DNA of 64,000 nt from Hypsibius dujardini (Eukaryota; Tardigrada; Eutardigrada; Parachela; Hypsibiidae), in assembly GCA_001579985.1 (NCBI GenBank), contig LRSR01000392.1, positions 10,001 through 74,000 on the forward strand, written 5' to 3'. Position numbers and translations under genes: made by a program. Shown here piece by piece: positions 32,570 through 42,639 of the stretch (within the stretch, counting starts at the first letter, position 1; each line of letters begins with the position of its first letter). The notes under the pieces were generated by a model. It was given only the letters and a program-made list of their open reading frames with translations, made no database searches and was not told the origin of the DNA.

Positions 32570-34314
32570 TCACGTCGCAGGAGTAGACGCTCTTATCTGC
32601 GCCTTTATTGAATTCTCCCGCAATAATTGCTCCCCCATTCCGGAGATTTCCAGTTGCCTCTCCACAGCGAGGCTAATAATATTCCCAATCTCCCTATACA
32701 AATTCTTCTGCATGAACGTTTCATTATCCACTTGCTCCAACATTCCCAGGTACTCCTGCACAAACAAAAGGTTCAAGCTCGTATCTCCACAGAGTATGAC
32801 ATCGTTCGGCTTTCCCACCCCCGCTAGCAGGTTGTTGACGGACTTGACCAGCTCCTCGTAATTGGCAAACTTTGCCCGTTGGTCCTGCTCCAGAAACAAC
32901 CGGAAACTGGTGGCCTCGTCCTTCTGCTTTAGATTCATGTTGATGGTCTTTTCGGCCACAATCTCGCGCCGTCGAGCTCGGTCCGCGTCGATATAGGCCT
33001 GCTGGGCGTTGGTCATGTTGACGATTACGACCGACACAAAGACGTTCGTGTAGATGTAGTTGCCGACGAAGATGAAAATGACACAGAACCACCTGCAAAA
33101 AGAATGAATTTGTACGGTTTAATAGTCAAATCAACTAACGCCAGAGCTAGCGGTCAACAGATTTTTGCTAAAGGTCACAGAGTAATCACTGCATGGGGGG
33201 GAGGGAAACCCCTAATACCGTGATCACGATCCGATGGACTCCTCAACAATTTCCTTATACTGTTGGAGCAGTGCTCCGCAGACCACGCCCCACTATTTGT
33301 GTATGTTATGATTGGATGATTGGTGTGTCTGTGTATTCCTATAGTGAGCTTTCGAGCTTTCGGCTCGACGCTCACAACATAAAATGAGTGTCGCGACTCT
33401 CTCGTTTTCGTTCTGTCTCGCCTTCACGCACTCACCAGTTAATAGCTCCCCCTAATAATACTATTTTGTGATAGAGTAGGGTGAGTTGTTCTATATGGGT
33501 AAGAACAAATCTGGGCTCAGATTAAAGGTTTATTTTAAAGACTTTTTGGAATGCCTCTCTTGCACTGCGTCACACGAGATCTTTGGTTGAGGATGTTGTT
33601 AATAATCAATAACATTAATCATCACTCATAAATATATATTACGTACTTTGGTGGAAGAGTGGCAACCGAAGCGTCGATGTCGTCTTCCACCTCCGTCCAG
33701 CTGTCTAGTGTGACAAGAGTGGCCAAGGACAGCATCGACTCGCCGAGACTGCTGAATCGACTGGCCGAGCCAAACAGATAGTACCCCATCACGCCGAAAA
33801 TGAACATGATGAGAAACAACACGACCATCAAGTTAAGCATATAGAAACGCACAGTGGTCATCAGGGCCGTCACGATGACCTGCAGGCTCGGGACAAAAGA
33901 AATGGTTCTGAGAGCGCGGAGCGTCCGAAGGATACGCAATACTCGTAAGCCCGAAAGATTAGACGTTGAACCGGCCGCGGTTTGGGTCACAATCACATCC
34001 ACCCATGACATGACGAGGACAAAGAAGTCGAAGAGATTGAAGCCGTTGGTGAAGTAGGCGGTCGGGCTAACGTACATCTTCACGAGGAATTCGATGGTGT
34101 ACACAGCGAGAAAAATGTAGTCCAACACTTTGAGTGCGTTGAGTGCGGAATCGCCGATGGAATCGTCAGTGGCAACGGCCAGCGTGACGGAATTGAAGGC
34201 AATGCAGAACATGACGGTCCCGCCGAAGGACCAGTGACTGGTCCACCTTGTAACTTGTTCGTGCAGGCGCGAACGGATACGGATTCCGGCGAACTCATTA
34301 TCATCGTCTTTCAT
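32570..34314 (-). CDS. CATSPER3: cation channel sperm-associated protein 3-like
   Basis: Two exons: 34314-33647 and 33092-32570, joined in phase (PPK|WFCVIF), giving 396 aa, almost the same as human CATSPER3 (398 aa, from memory). It is a single six-transmembrane domain. S4 carries arginines at every third position (LRVLRILRTLRALRTI), the pore loop has the signature TLDSWTEV, and a long S6 follows (VGNYIYTNVFVSVVIVNM). The cytoplasmic tail matches CatSper3 in layout: a charged coiled coil, then FANYEELVKSVNNLL and a helix-rich end. CatSper3 is one of four pore subunits of the pH-gated calcium channel of the sperm flagellum. The acidic pore residue is present, so conduction is plausible. The intron (33093-33646) contains an LTR-like repeat. 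Confidence 0.88.
33261..33480 (+). mobile_element. LTR-like dispersed repeat, copy 1
   Basis: Begins TGTTGGAGCAGTGCTCCGCA, with a small hairpin at the start, and is homologous over about 215 bp to 37883-38125 in the same orientation. The right end is not resolved. It lies in the CatSper3 intron. Fossil solo LTR is the likeliest class, but that is not proven. Confidence 0.45.
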
Positions 34315-34840
34315 GGCCAAACACGATTTTATATGGACTGCAGATCGTCTGACCAGACGATAAATGGGAAAGAATTAACTTAAATGTCCGCCTGCCGTGA
34401 TGTAGAAATCCTTCTGATAACTCTCCTCCATGACATAGTCAGAGAGGAATAGTATTGTGCAAGAACTGTCCATGTGGAATTGTTTCTATCAACCCATGGT
34501 AACAGATCAGCAGGCTCATCATCTGCAACGAAGTTTAAACCTGTTCAGAATTTCCATATCCTTTTCTGACCATGTCCATTCAAGTTCAGAAAACATACAT
34601 TGTAGTCATCACATGGAGGTGTATAACAAACGTGTCAGTATGGCAGTGGCATTGGTACCTTCTTTCCCTTCGGGGAAACAAAACAAATCAAGAGAAAATA
34701 TGCGGTATGTCATTAGGAAAAATGTTGTAGAGACAGAAAGCAAAAATTGTAACGGAATATCAAGACGGTATGAGTAATATAAGGCTACGGCGTGCACTTT
34801 TAATTTTGTTTCAAAACTTTGGAGTCAAGCATAAAAATAT

Positions 34841-35578
34841 GGGTGTTTCTAAAACGTGGCATTGCCAATGGCAATGGCAATGGCAATAGCAACTATATTT
34901 CCACAGTACATTCCACTCGGAATTACTAAGAACTGGACGCTGGTCACCCATAATTTACCAGTATATTTTTTTGAATAAGCTTTGAAAAGGAATATTTTTC
35001 GACAAAAAGGGATGGCCCCCCCCCCGGTGTTTTAAGAAGATTGAATGATTTTTGGTAATCAGAGATTTTTATTTTTAACAAAAATTGACTAGTCACTACG
35101 GTATAGCCGTAGCTCGTTAACGCGAGTACAATATATGGACTACTGTAACAAGTACTGGCGGCATTTGTCTGCATTGTAATTTTGCTCGATATTTATGAAG
35201 TCGCATAGGCAGACAGCGTTAGCTACATGAGCAACGTATGGACGATTCATTCTTTGTGGGAGCAAAGCTAAAAACAGACATTCAGCATGTAGCAAATCAA
35301 TAGGCATTTGACTCTCTGACCTACAATAAAAGAGAGGCAATCACCGTATGATGAAATTGTGAGCCAGACATGAAGTATCATATAGCATCATATATATTGC
35401 TTTAATTAATATTTATAATTGATTGATATTCTTATGGTTTATAAATGACCAGTGTTCAGTAGTGGTCAGTTTCTGAGTAGACCGCAATAATGAATTGTCA
35501 TTGTCATTGCCATTTTGTTCCGCCGTTGGCACTGCTGTTGCCACTGCCATTAGCAATGCCATGTTATCGAAACACCCC
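34841..35578. mobile_element. hAT-like non-autonomous element (738 bp)
   Basis: Starts GGGTGTTTCTAAAACGTGGC and ends with the imperfect complement (GCCATGTTATCGAAACACCC). It is flanked by an exact 8-bp duplication, AAAAATAT, at 34833-34840 and 35579-35586. An 8-bp duplication is typical of hAT (or P) elements. Inner flanks carry complementary GGCAATGGCAATGG-type tracts. No transposase. Confidence 0.75.
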
Positions 35579-36518
35579 AAAAATATACCCAATAATTTCA
35601 ATCTAACCAGTTATCTTATCAAAAATATAGATTAAAAAATAAATAAAGCTAACGGCTCATATGTTCAGCCTAACGGTAATGGAAAAAATACCTTTGAAGC
35701 TGTTCGGAGAACGATTCCGGGACAGTGAAAAACCTTCACGTTGTGCATCACTTATCAACATACTCTTCTGAAAAACAGGATTTAAGGCATCCCAATGCTC
35801 TGCTCGCATACGGTGTTCTTCATCGTAATTATACACACACAATAGAATTTAATTATTATAATTACCCACTTGTTAGGAATACTAGTTAAATATTGCAGCA
35901 TTACTAATTAGAGCATCTGCAAGCGGTAGGGAAAACTGCGGCTTGGATCATTGTCCTCCTCTCCCTCAAACCCTTGAGCGTAATGCATATCGAATTCAAT
36001 TCCACTGATCAATCAAACTAATTAAGAATAAAAAGATTTTTCTAATGAAGACTCACACGTGGAGGGATAAAAAACACCGCCTTCGTTTACCATCGAAATA
36101 AGCTCCGCGTGATGTTCACCGTTTGGCTGTTGGCCAAGAGTTCATCCAAAAGCATTTTTCCACCCAATTGACTCTGCAACTGGCACTGGCTACAGCTGCG
36201 GCCACAGCGGCAGTGGCAGTGGCAGTGACAGTGGCAATGCCAGTGCCAGTTCTACTGCCATAGTGCTACTGCAACTGCATCTCACATCTCACCCCAATGA
36301 TTTCCCCTTCCTAAACGGGCCCAGCGTCAATCTGTTTAGCCGCTTTCCGTTGACTCGGTTGAGTCTCCGCGGTTCCAACGAAGATTAGATTGCGGCCGAA
36401 ACCAGCGCCCGGTTGACGATGTTGTTGAGTGTTTTTGCGGCTCCCTGGGCCTGCATTCTGTTTGCAGCTCAGGCCGTGATGTCCGTTTGTGCTGACTCGA
36501 CACCGGTACGGTATTCAT

Positions 36519-36605
36519 TACTTGTATTTGTATATCTTATGTTGGATTAATTGGATGTTTGTGCAATATTATGGCGAGCGTTCTCTTGGCTCAACGCTCT
36601 CAATG
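36519..36605 (+). mobile_element. fragment of the LTR-like repeat family
   Basis: TTGTATATCTTATGTTGGAT through GGCGAGCGTTC and ACGCTCTCAA aligns to the middle of the repeats at 33261 and 37883. Truncated copy. Confidence 0.35.
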
Positions 36606-37882
36606 AAAAAATTGTTTTGTTTTTTCATATTCGTGCTCCTCTTTTCCTTTCGCAACTTTTTGTTTGAAATAGCTCTACCCGTTCATATTGGTTAATCTTT
36701 GGATCCCTAGATGATTGGATTTTATTGGCTTTGTTCAAAATTTAGAAACAATGGATTTTTATGCGCGCATTTTTCGGCTGACACCAATTGACCCGAAATT
36801 TGATTGTGTTAGGAAAGTGCGGTATGTTTCCGAACGAGATTCATCTCTCAGCTGGGGGCGTGAGGGGGCCTGTATGCTTTCGAAACAGCTACACCGGGAG
36901 GAACATTTTCGTCCGGTTAAGCCGCAAGAAAACGCCCAATAAGGTTTGCAAGAGGAGTCGTAAAATTAAAAATGTGATGAATAATTGTTTTTGGTTTTTA
37001 ACTCATTAAATTTAGTTACCTATTTTATCAATAAACAAACGTAGTTTTTTTTAAATCTTTATGAAAACTTATTTTAGTTATTAGCGTGGGATCAGGGCTT
37101 TAAGAATATTAACGAAATGACATTTTTTTGAATACTTTAGTTGAGAAGTTATACTAAAAAAATTCATTATTTGAGTTAATTGAAACAAGAGGGCGGTTAT
37201 CACGTTTTAGTATAAAATGATAGCTTTAGAAATATTTTAAGGATATTTTGTAGTAATTTCACATTTTTTGGGCAAAAACCTGCCATTTTCCACAAACTGT
37301 TTTTGTAAAGAGCAATTTCAGCCATTTTATTTACGCTTTGACGAATAAAAGTATTTTAATAAATATAATTCTATTTAATAAGCATTAGAATTATTTATTA
37401 AGTTTGATTTTAATAAAAAAAATACTGATTGTTTAATTTTTACGAGAAAAAGCGTTGCCGATACAGTTTCCGATGTTGCGTTATTATATTATGCTAGTAT
37501 TTGTACTCCATAATAAGACTTATAAGTTATTATAACACGCTCTGATTTAGTTAGCTCGTTGTATTTAGTTATTTATATTTATACAATACGTACATACATC
37601 ATTTACTAATTTACAGTCTTTTATACGTATTGGATAAAAGTGGATTGACGTGCTGTTGATCGTTTCCATTGTCGTCTTGGACACCCTAACAGTGACTGAC
37701 AGAAAAGTATTTTCCGAAACAGGGTTGTTACATTTTGCACACGTGGAAAAGTTTTAGGCAGACTTGATATGGGGTCAAGATTCCCAGCGCATTCATTAAA
37801 ATAGTCGTTAAAGTTCTATTTTATTTTGAACTCTCAAACTGTTTTGACAGTTTTAGGTCGAATGAATATCTGGCGCAGATAT

Positions 37883-38125
37883 TGTCAGGGCAGTGCTCCG
37901 CAAACTTCGACTCATTATATATTTGTATATGTTAAGATTGGATGATTGGGTGTGTATGTATATTCTTATGGTGAGCGTTCGAGCTCTTGGTTTGACGCTC
38001 ACAACATAAAGTCAGTGTCGTGGTTTTTTTCGTTTGTTATCTTCCTTTCTCTATCGCGGCACTCCCCCGTTAATAGCTCTCACACCAATAATATGTAGCC
38101 CGAGAAACTGGGTTAACCTAAATCA
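37883..38125 (+). mobile_element. LTR-like dispersed repeat, copy 2 (solo LTR suspected)
   Basis: Begins TGTCAGGGCAGTGCTCCGCA and ends TTAACCTAAATCA, so it has TG...CA ends, with ATAT on both sides as a possible 4-bp duplication (weak, because the flank is AT-rich). It is homologous to 33261-33480. No internal coding region. Confidence 0.5.
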
Positions 38126-39269
38126 ATATAAGTGAAAATAATGAGCATGATTATTTTTAAAATTTATTACAAATAATGTACCACCATGATGGGAAGGAGG
38201 ACGGTAGGTAATAATGATAAAAAATCTTCAAAGACCGTTGACACACAGCGCAGAAAACGTTTCGAATGCATCAGATTCTTCACGACATTAAAAATGACTC
38301 GGAAAATGAAGAAGAAGGCAACCTGATTTTTTCCTCATGTCGCAATCACGTCGGAATAGTTGGGAATGGTCAACTTCAAGAAGGAAAAGGGGATAAACAA
38401 CAAAAAAGTGTGATTCCGAGATTCCGAATATGATGTTGCATTCAACACTAAGATAACCCCGCACGGCGTCAAAAGTTCCTTCCGTCAATAATCCTTAGAT
38501 ATCCAGATGCCGATAAAAATATTTAGATCATTTTTTCTTTCCATGTTTGATGGTGGGTGCACAGAAAATTTTGATGTTGTCGATAATGTTCAGTGCATTA
38601 AAAATACGCGTTGGTAAAAGGCAATCTGTAGCGGGGAAATATTCGTTGATTTTCCAGTTTTTGGTTGGTAATCTATTTTTCAGTCAGCTACTGCAGGCAC
38701 TACTTTAACAATTTCTGGATGTTTTTTATCCCCGGAGATCCGGGTATCCAATAGCTGTTCTTTGATGTGGTTTCCTTGTGTGGCGTGGAAACCTGATAAG
38801 GTTCCATGCCTGGAACTCCCGGCCTTTGTTGCCTCCAAATGCCCTACCGGTACCCTACCCGTAATTTTAACTGTAAATGCAGACAAAAAAGGCATGCACG
38901 GACATTCCTAGCACATGGAACGTGTCCCCCACCTGATAGTTCACTGACAGAGTGCTGCTGTCGTTTCCGACACCAGTGGATACGTCTCAAAAGATTATGC
39001 TTACCGGTGAGCGCTCAGTTGTTGGTTTGGCCGATTTCGGTTTTGGTTAAAGTTTGTACTAGAAACGGTAGATTGATTGTTGATTAGCGCAGTGACGCTG
39101 TAAATTTCAATTCAGCGTATTTTCATTTGATTGATTGGTTAATTAGCTGATAGCCATTTGACCGATTTCGATGAACAAAGGTATACTTACGCTATATCGT
39201 CTATACCGTTCCAAAATATAACAATACATTCACTCAAGCTCGCCTGGCTGACGGCCATCTAGTGTCGTA

Positions 39270-39412
39270 GTCAGTCTGTCTGACCGTTCATTTGCCTGTT
39301 TGTCTGTCTATCTACCGTCTGTCTGTCTGTTTGCTTGTCTATCTTTTTGTTTACCTCAGTCTTTCTGTCTGTTTGTCTATCTGTCTGTCTCTGCTTATCT
39401 GTCTGTCTCTCT
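39270..39412. repeat. TGTC microsatellite next to the mariner
   Basis: Imperfect TGTC/TGTT units. The mariner at 39414 sits directly at a TA in this tract. Readings such as 39292-39501 come from the repeat. Confidence 0.8.
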
Positions 39413-39413
39413 A

Positions 39414-40703
39414 CAGAGGCCGATTCATTTGTTTGTGGCCGGCCTCGTTTTTAATTCTGCGTGCGCGCGCCTCACATTGCACAATCCATCTCAGTGATTG
39501 AACAGCTGATCAAACCAGTTTGCCGTGCTTCAAAAGTCTAGTGATTGTAGTGCGTGTTAAAAATGCCTCGTAAATTATCTTTGGAAGTGCGTCACTCCAT
39601 TTTGACCTTGCACACCCTTAAATATTCGGCTACCGAAATTGTGAATGCACTATCCCTTCGGAATATCGCTGTTTCGAAATCGGGAGACAACAAAGTCACT
39701 AGGGAAAATGCAGCGGAAGAAGCCGGCCGACCCAAACCACCATCAAAAGCGACGAACTCCGGCAAGGCAAACGTAAGGACTGCAGCCCTCGTCAAAAAAG
39801 TCAAGAAGGCCACGACTGGACCCAACCCACAGACTCAATCTCAACCTTGAGCTGGGAGTATCGCAGGCCACCATTCAGCGCGTCATCAGCGAGGAATTGG
39901 AGGGGTAGGTGCGAAAAAAGTACAGGGTGCACGGGCTGTCGGATGCAATGATTCAACAACGCCTCGCACGAGGTTTACGCTTCCTGAATTGATTCAGCGG
40001 TCGCAAATGGAGAGATATCTTGACAATTGATGAGGTTTGGGTGTACCTCACTAACTGCAAACGGCGGCGGAAGATTAAATACGAATTCCAGGGAAAACGC
40101 ACGGAGGAAAGTTGGACAAAGTTCTGGAAGAAATTTCATCTTAAGGGCGTGATGTTCATTGCGGGAGTTTGCAATTGCGGGAAGACCAAGATTCGTTTCA
40201 TCGAACCAGGTGCAAAAATAAACTCAAGTACTACATCGAAAAAGTTCTCAAGCCGATGTTTCGTATAACGTGCTTCGTTTAATTCCTAGGAAGCTTTTGA
40301 AGAAAGTCGTTTACCACCATGACTCCGCCCCCTCTCACCCATCGAAACTCACACAAGACTGGCTTCGTTCGGCTCCAATTCGGTTCGTTCCGAAAGAGGA
40401 TTGGATGGGCAAGAGCCCTGATTTGGTTCCGATGGATTTTTGTGTGAACGGGATTTTTAAATGGGAATTGTTTGACAAAGCTCCGACTACTGTCATAGGC
40501 TTGAAACGTGTTATGTCTTCAGTGAGGTCCACGCTTGACCAGCGCAAAATTCATAAAGCTCTCAAATCTTGACCCGGTCGCGTCAAAATGATGATCGAGA
40601 AGGGCGGTCATCATATTGAACACATTTTGAGTGGACATAAGAAGTTTTAGTATTTATTTTGGAATTAATAAAAATCGGCCACAAACAAATGAATCGGCCT
40701 CTG
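39414..40703 (+). mobile_element. decayed mariner transposon (DD37D spacing), 1290 bp
   Basis: Perfect inverted ends of 28 bp beginning CAGAGGCCGATTCATTTGTT, flanked by TA on both sides. Transposase remnants run from ATG 39563 (MPRKLSLEVRHSILTLHTLK, a helix-turn-helix start). They include DEVWVYL (first Asp), HHDSAPSH (second Asp) and SPDLVPMD (third Asp), with 37 residues between the last two. That is the DD37D (maT-like) spacing rather than DD34D. The frame is broken by at least two in-frame stops (near 39907 and 39990) and frameshifts near 39840, 40210 and 40270, so it is inactive. The ends are intact and identical, so the insertion is not very old. Confidence 0.85.
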
Positions 40704-41629
40704 TATAACTCTGCCAGTAATTATGTACATCTGTCTATTAATCGGCCTATATCTTCTTTTATGTATAAATACGTGTGCGTGCCTTTTCTGTATGTTTTAC
40801 AATGTATCTGTCTATACATGTGAACACATTTTTTACTGTTAACATGTCGGCTTCTTTTTACTTCACAGATTCAGCCGCGGGACTGTTTCAGTCATCGACA
40901 CCTGTTACAGCGGTGACTGCAAAATCTGGATCCGCTGAATCCGCCTGGAGAAGATGTGTCGGGGTGATTCCACTGTACAGCACTATGTGTTGAGTCATCC
41001 TATGTAAAAGCAATTGACAGTTATGCATAGACAATGACTCAGAACCGTGAGTGTAACGGATGGGTGCGTGCCTGACTGCACGGCACGCGCTTTGGAGTGG
41101 TCTGCGGCCGAGACAGAGCGAAAAAGAGAAATGCGGAAAATGACTGATTAATGAAACGGTTTTCGGCGACTTAACTAGAGAATTGGTTATAGAGCATGAC
41201 TAGCTAGACAGAACCGGAGAACGGTTAAGGGAGAAGAAAGCTGGAGGCTAGCCAGGGAGAACATTTAGAAATATGCGGAAGGTTCGCGGGAGTACGTCGT
41301 CTTGATGTGCATGCGTACACACAAGTGGAATATTAACTAACACTAGGGCTGACGAACAAGACTGGAAACGGCGATGCAGCGGTAAGTTACACTAACTGGT
41401 GCAGTTCTGTCAACTCACGTGAGGAATTTATACATCTTCGCTTTTCGTAAGCCACTAACGTATGCGGAAGTCACCCCGAACCAATCGTGCTCTGTAGTAA
41501 TTGTGCTCGCTGCCGCCTTTCAGCCGAATTTTGACACAGACACAGATGTACTTAAGAATCAGACGTACTTCGATTGATCAAAGGCCATACGTTTTTGTTG
41601 ACTCGCAGCACAAAGTACTGACATACAGT

Positions 41630-41930
41630 AAGGGTATTCAAAGTTTGCTTATTTGCAGCGTTTATGTCGCTATTTCAAACTTGCTAATCTCCCTGGTTTT
41701 GAAGATAAGCGAGAAAAGCAGCCAAGGAGTTCCTTTTCTTGATTGTCTGCTCGCTAATAATGTGCATCTGTCTTGTGAGTGGTCAATTTGTGTAGAGATT
41801 AGTCGAAGGAGACACCGCCTCAGGTAAGCCAGGGGGCGTGTCCTCGTACCAACGTTGCAAGGGCGTGCCAAACCAGAGAGATTAGCGAGTTTGAAATAGC
41901 GAAATAAACCCTGCAAATAAGCGAACCGGC
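41630..41930. mobile_element. inverted-repeat element with about 65-bp arms
   Basis: The left arm (AAGGGTATTCAAAGTTTGCT ... AACTTGCTAATCTCCCTGG) is the complement of the right arm (CCAGAGAGATTAGCGAGTTT ... CAAATAAGCGAAC). The right arm is slightly shorter. A single-ended relative is at 28262-28365. No coding capacity. Confidence 0.7.
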
Positions 41931-42072
41931 TCGGCTCGGCTCGGCTCGGCCCGCTTTAAACAAAGGACGAAGCATGCACCGAACCGCAATAAATTTTAAC
42001 CGACAAGTGTGTGCATACTTTCGGAATGTTTCGCTAAATTTAAGATTATTCTATTCCATTGCACAGAGTGGT

Positions 42073-42464
42073 TACAGCTACTTGAGAGTTACTTGCAAAC
42101 TTTTTGGTTTGGTGTGATTTGACAAACAAGACTACACGTTGTTTGACTGGTGGAAATTTCAAACCGGCTTATCGATCAATCAACTCAATATACGCATTAC
42201 GAATTTCGTTGCCCAGAAATTTTGATTTGTTGTCGTTTTCTTCGATTGATTGAATCTGTCACCCGTTTTCAATTTCCACTGTGCTGAATTTCAGTCTTAA
42301 TTTTCAAATATACTTTCCAAATGAGTAGAGTCTATTTCTTTGCATTTTACGACCAGATTTTGGCCGGTTTTTGCTTAGAGAAATTAAAACTTTGTAAGAT
42401 GTGTAGTCTTGCGGCTCACGATACGTCAAATTAAAAGTTTGCAAGTAACCTGCAAGTAGCTGTA
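42073..42464. mobile_element. 392-bp TA-flanked TIR element
   Basis: The ends TACAGCTACTTGAGAGTTAC and GTAACCTGCAAGTAGCTGTA are inverted repeats of about 30 bp; similarity extends inward over a further 25 bp with gaps. TA lies at both edges, so it is Tc1/mariner-like and non-autonomous. No second copy was seen here. Confidence 0.75.
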
Positions 42465-42639
42465 GTCATACATATACAGGATTTACAAATAATTCGTACA
42501 AAGTACGGGAATAAGGACGTTTGGAGTAAAGTTCGGTCAATAAGGCTTTTAGTATTTAAGTACGAAAGGGCCCGGATTTCGATATGAGCGGAGAGACAGG
42601 GTACTAGTCGGGGAGCATGCACGGTACAATATGAAGAGG

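Larger units (their letters stand above)
34315..39413. other. large gene-free, AT-rich interval
   Basis: Five kilobases with no supported gene. It holds the hAT-like element (34841-35578), GGCAGT-type triplet-like repeats near 36180-36270, LTR-like pieces (36519-36605, 37883-38125), a very AT-rich block (about 37000-37620), and a TGTC microsatellite that ends at the mariner insertion. The ORF at 36715-36942 is a repeat reading. Confidence 0.5.
40704..42639. other. noncoding interval with several inverted-repeat elements
   Basis: No supported gene. It contains the elements at 41630-41930 and 42073-42464 and a GGCTC run near 41929-41952. The stretch 41040-41460 has a repeat-like look but I found no partner for it in this window. 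Confidence 0.45.

Noticed and set aside
36715-36942. Plus-strand ORF of 75 codons
   Set aside because: It overlaps a segment related to the foldback element (CAATTGACCCGAAATTTGA) and has no coding features.
33261-38125. A single LTR retrotransposon bounded by the two LTR-like repeats
   Set aside because: The DNA between them contains CatSper3 exon 1 and an hAT-like element but no retroelement coding sequence, so they are better read as separate insertions.
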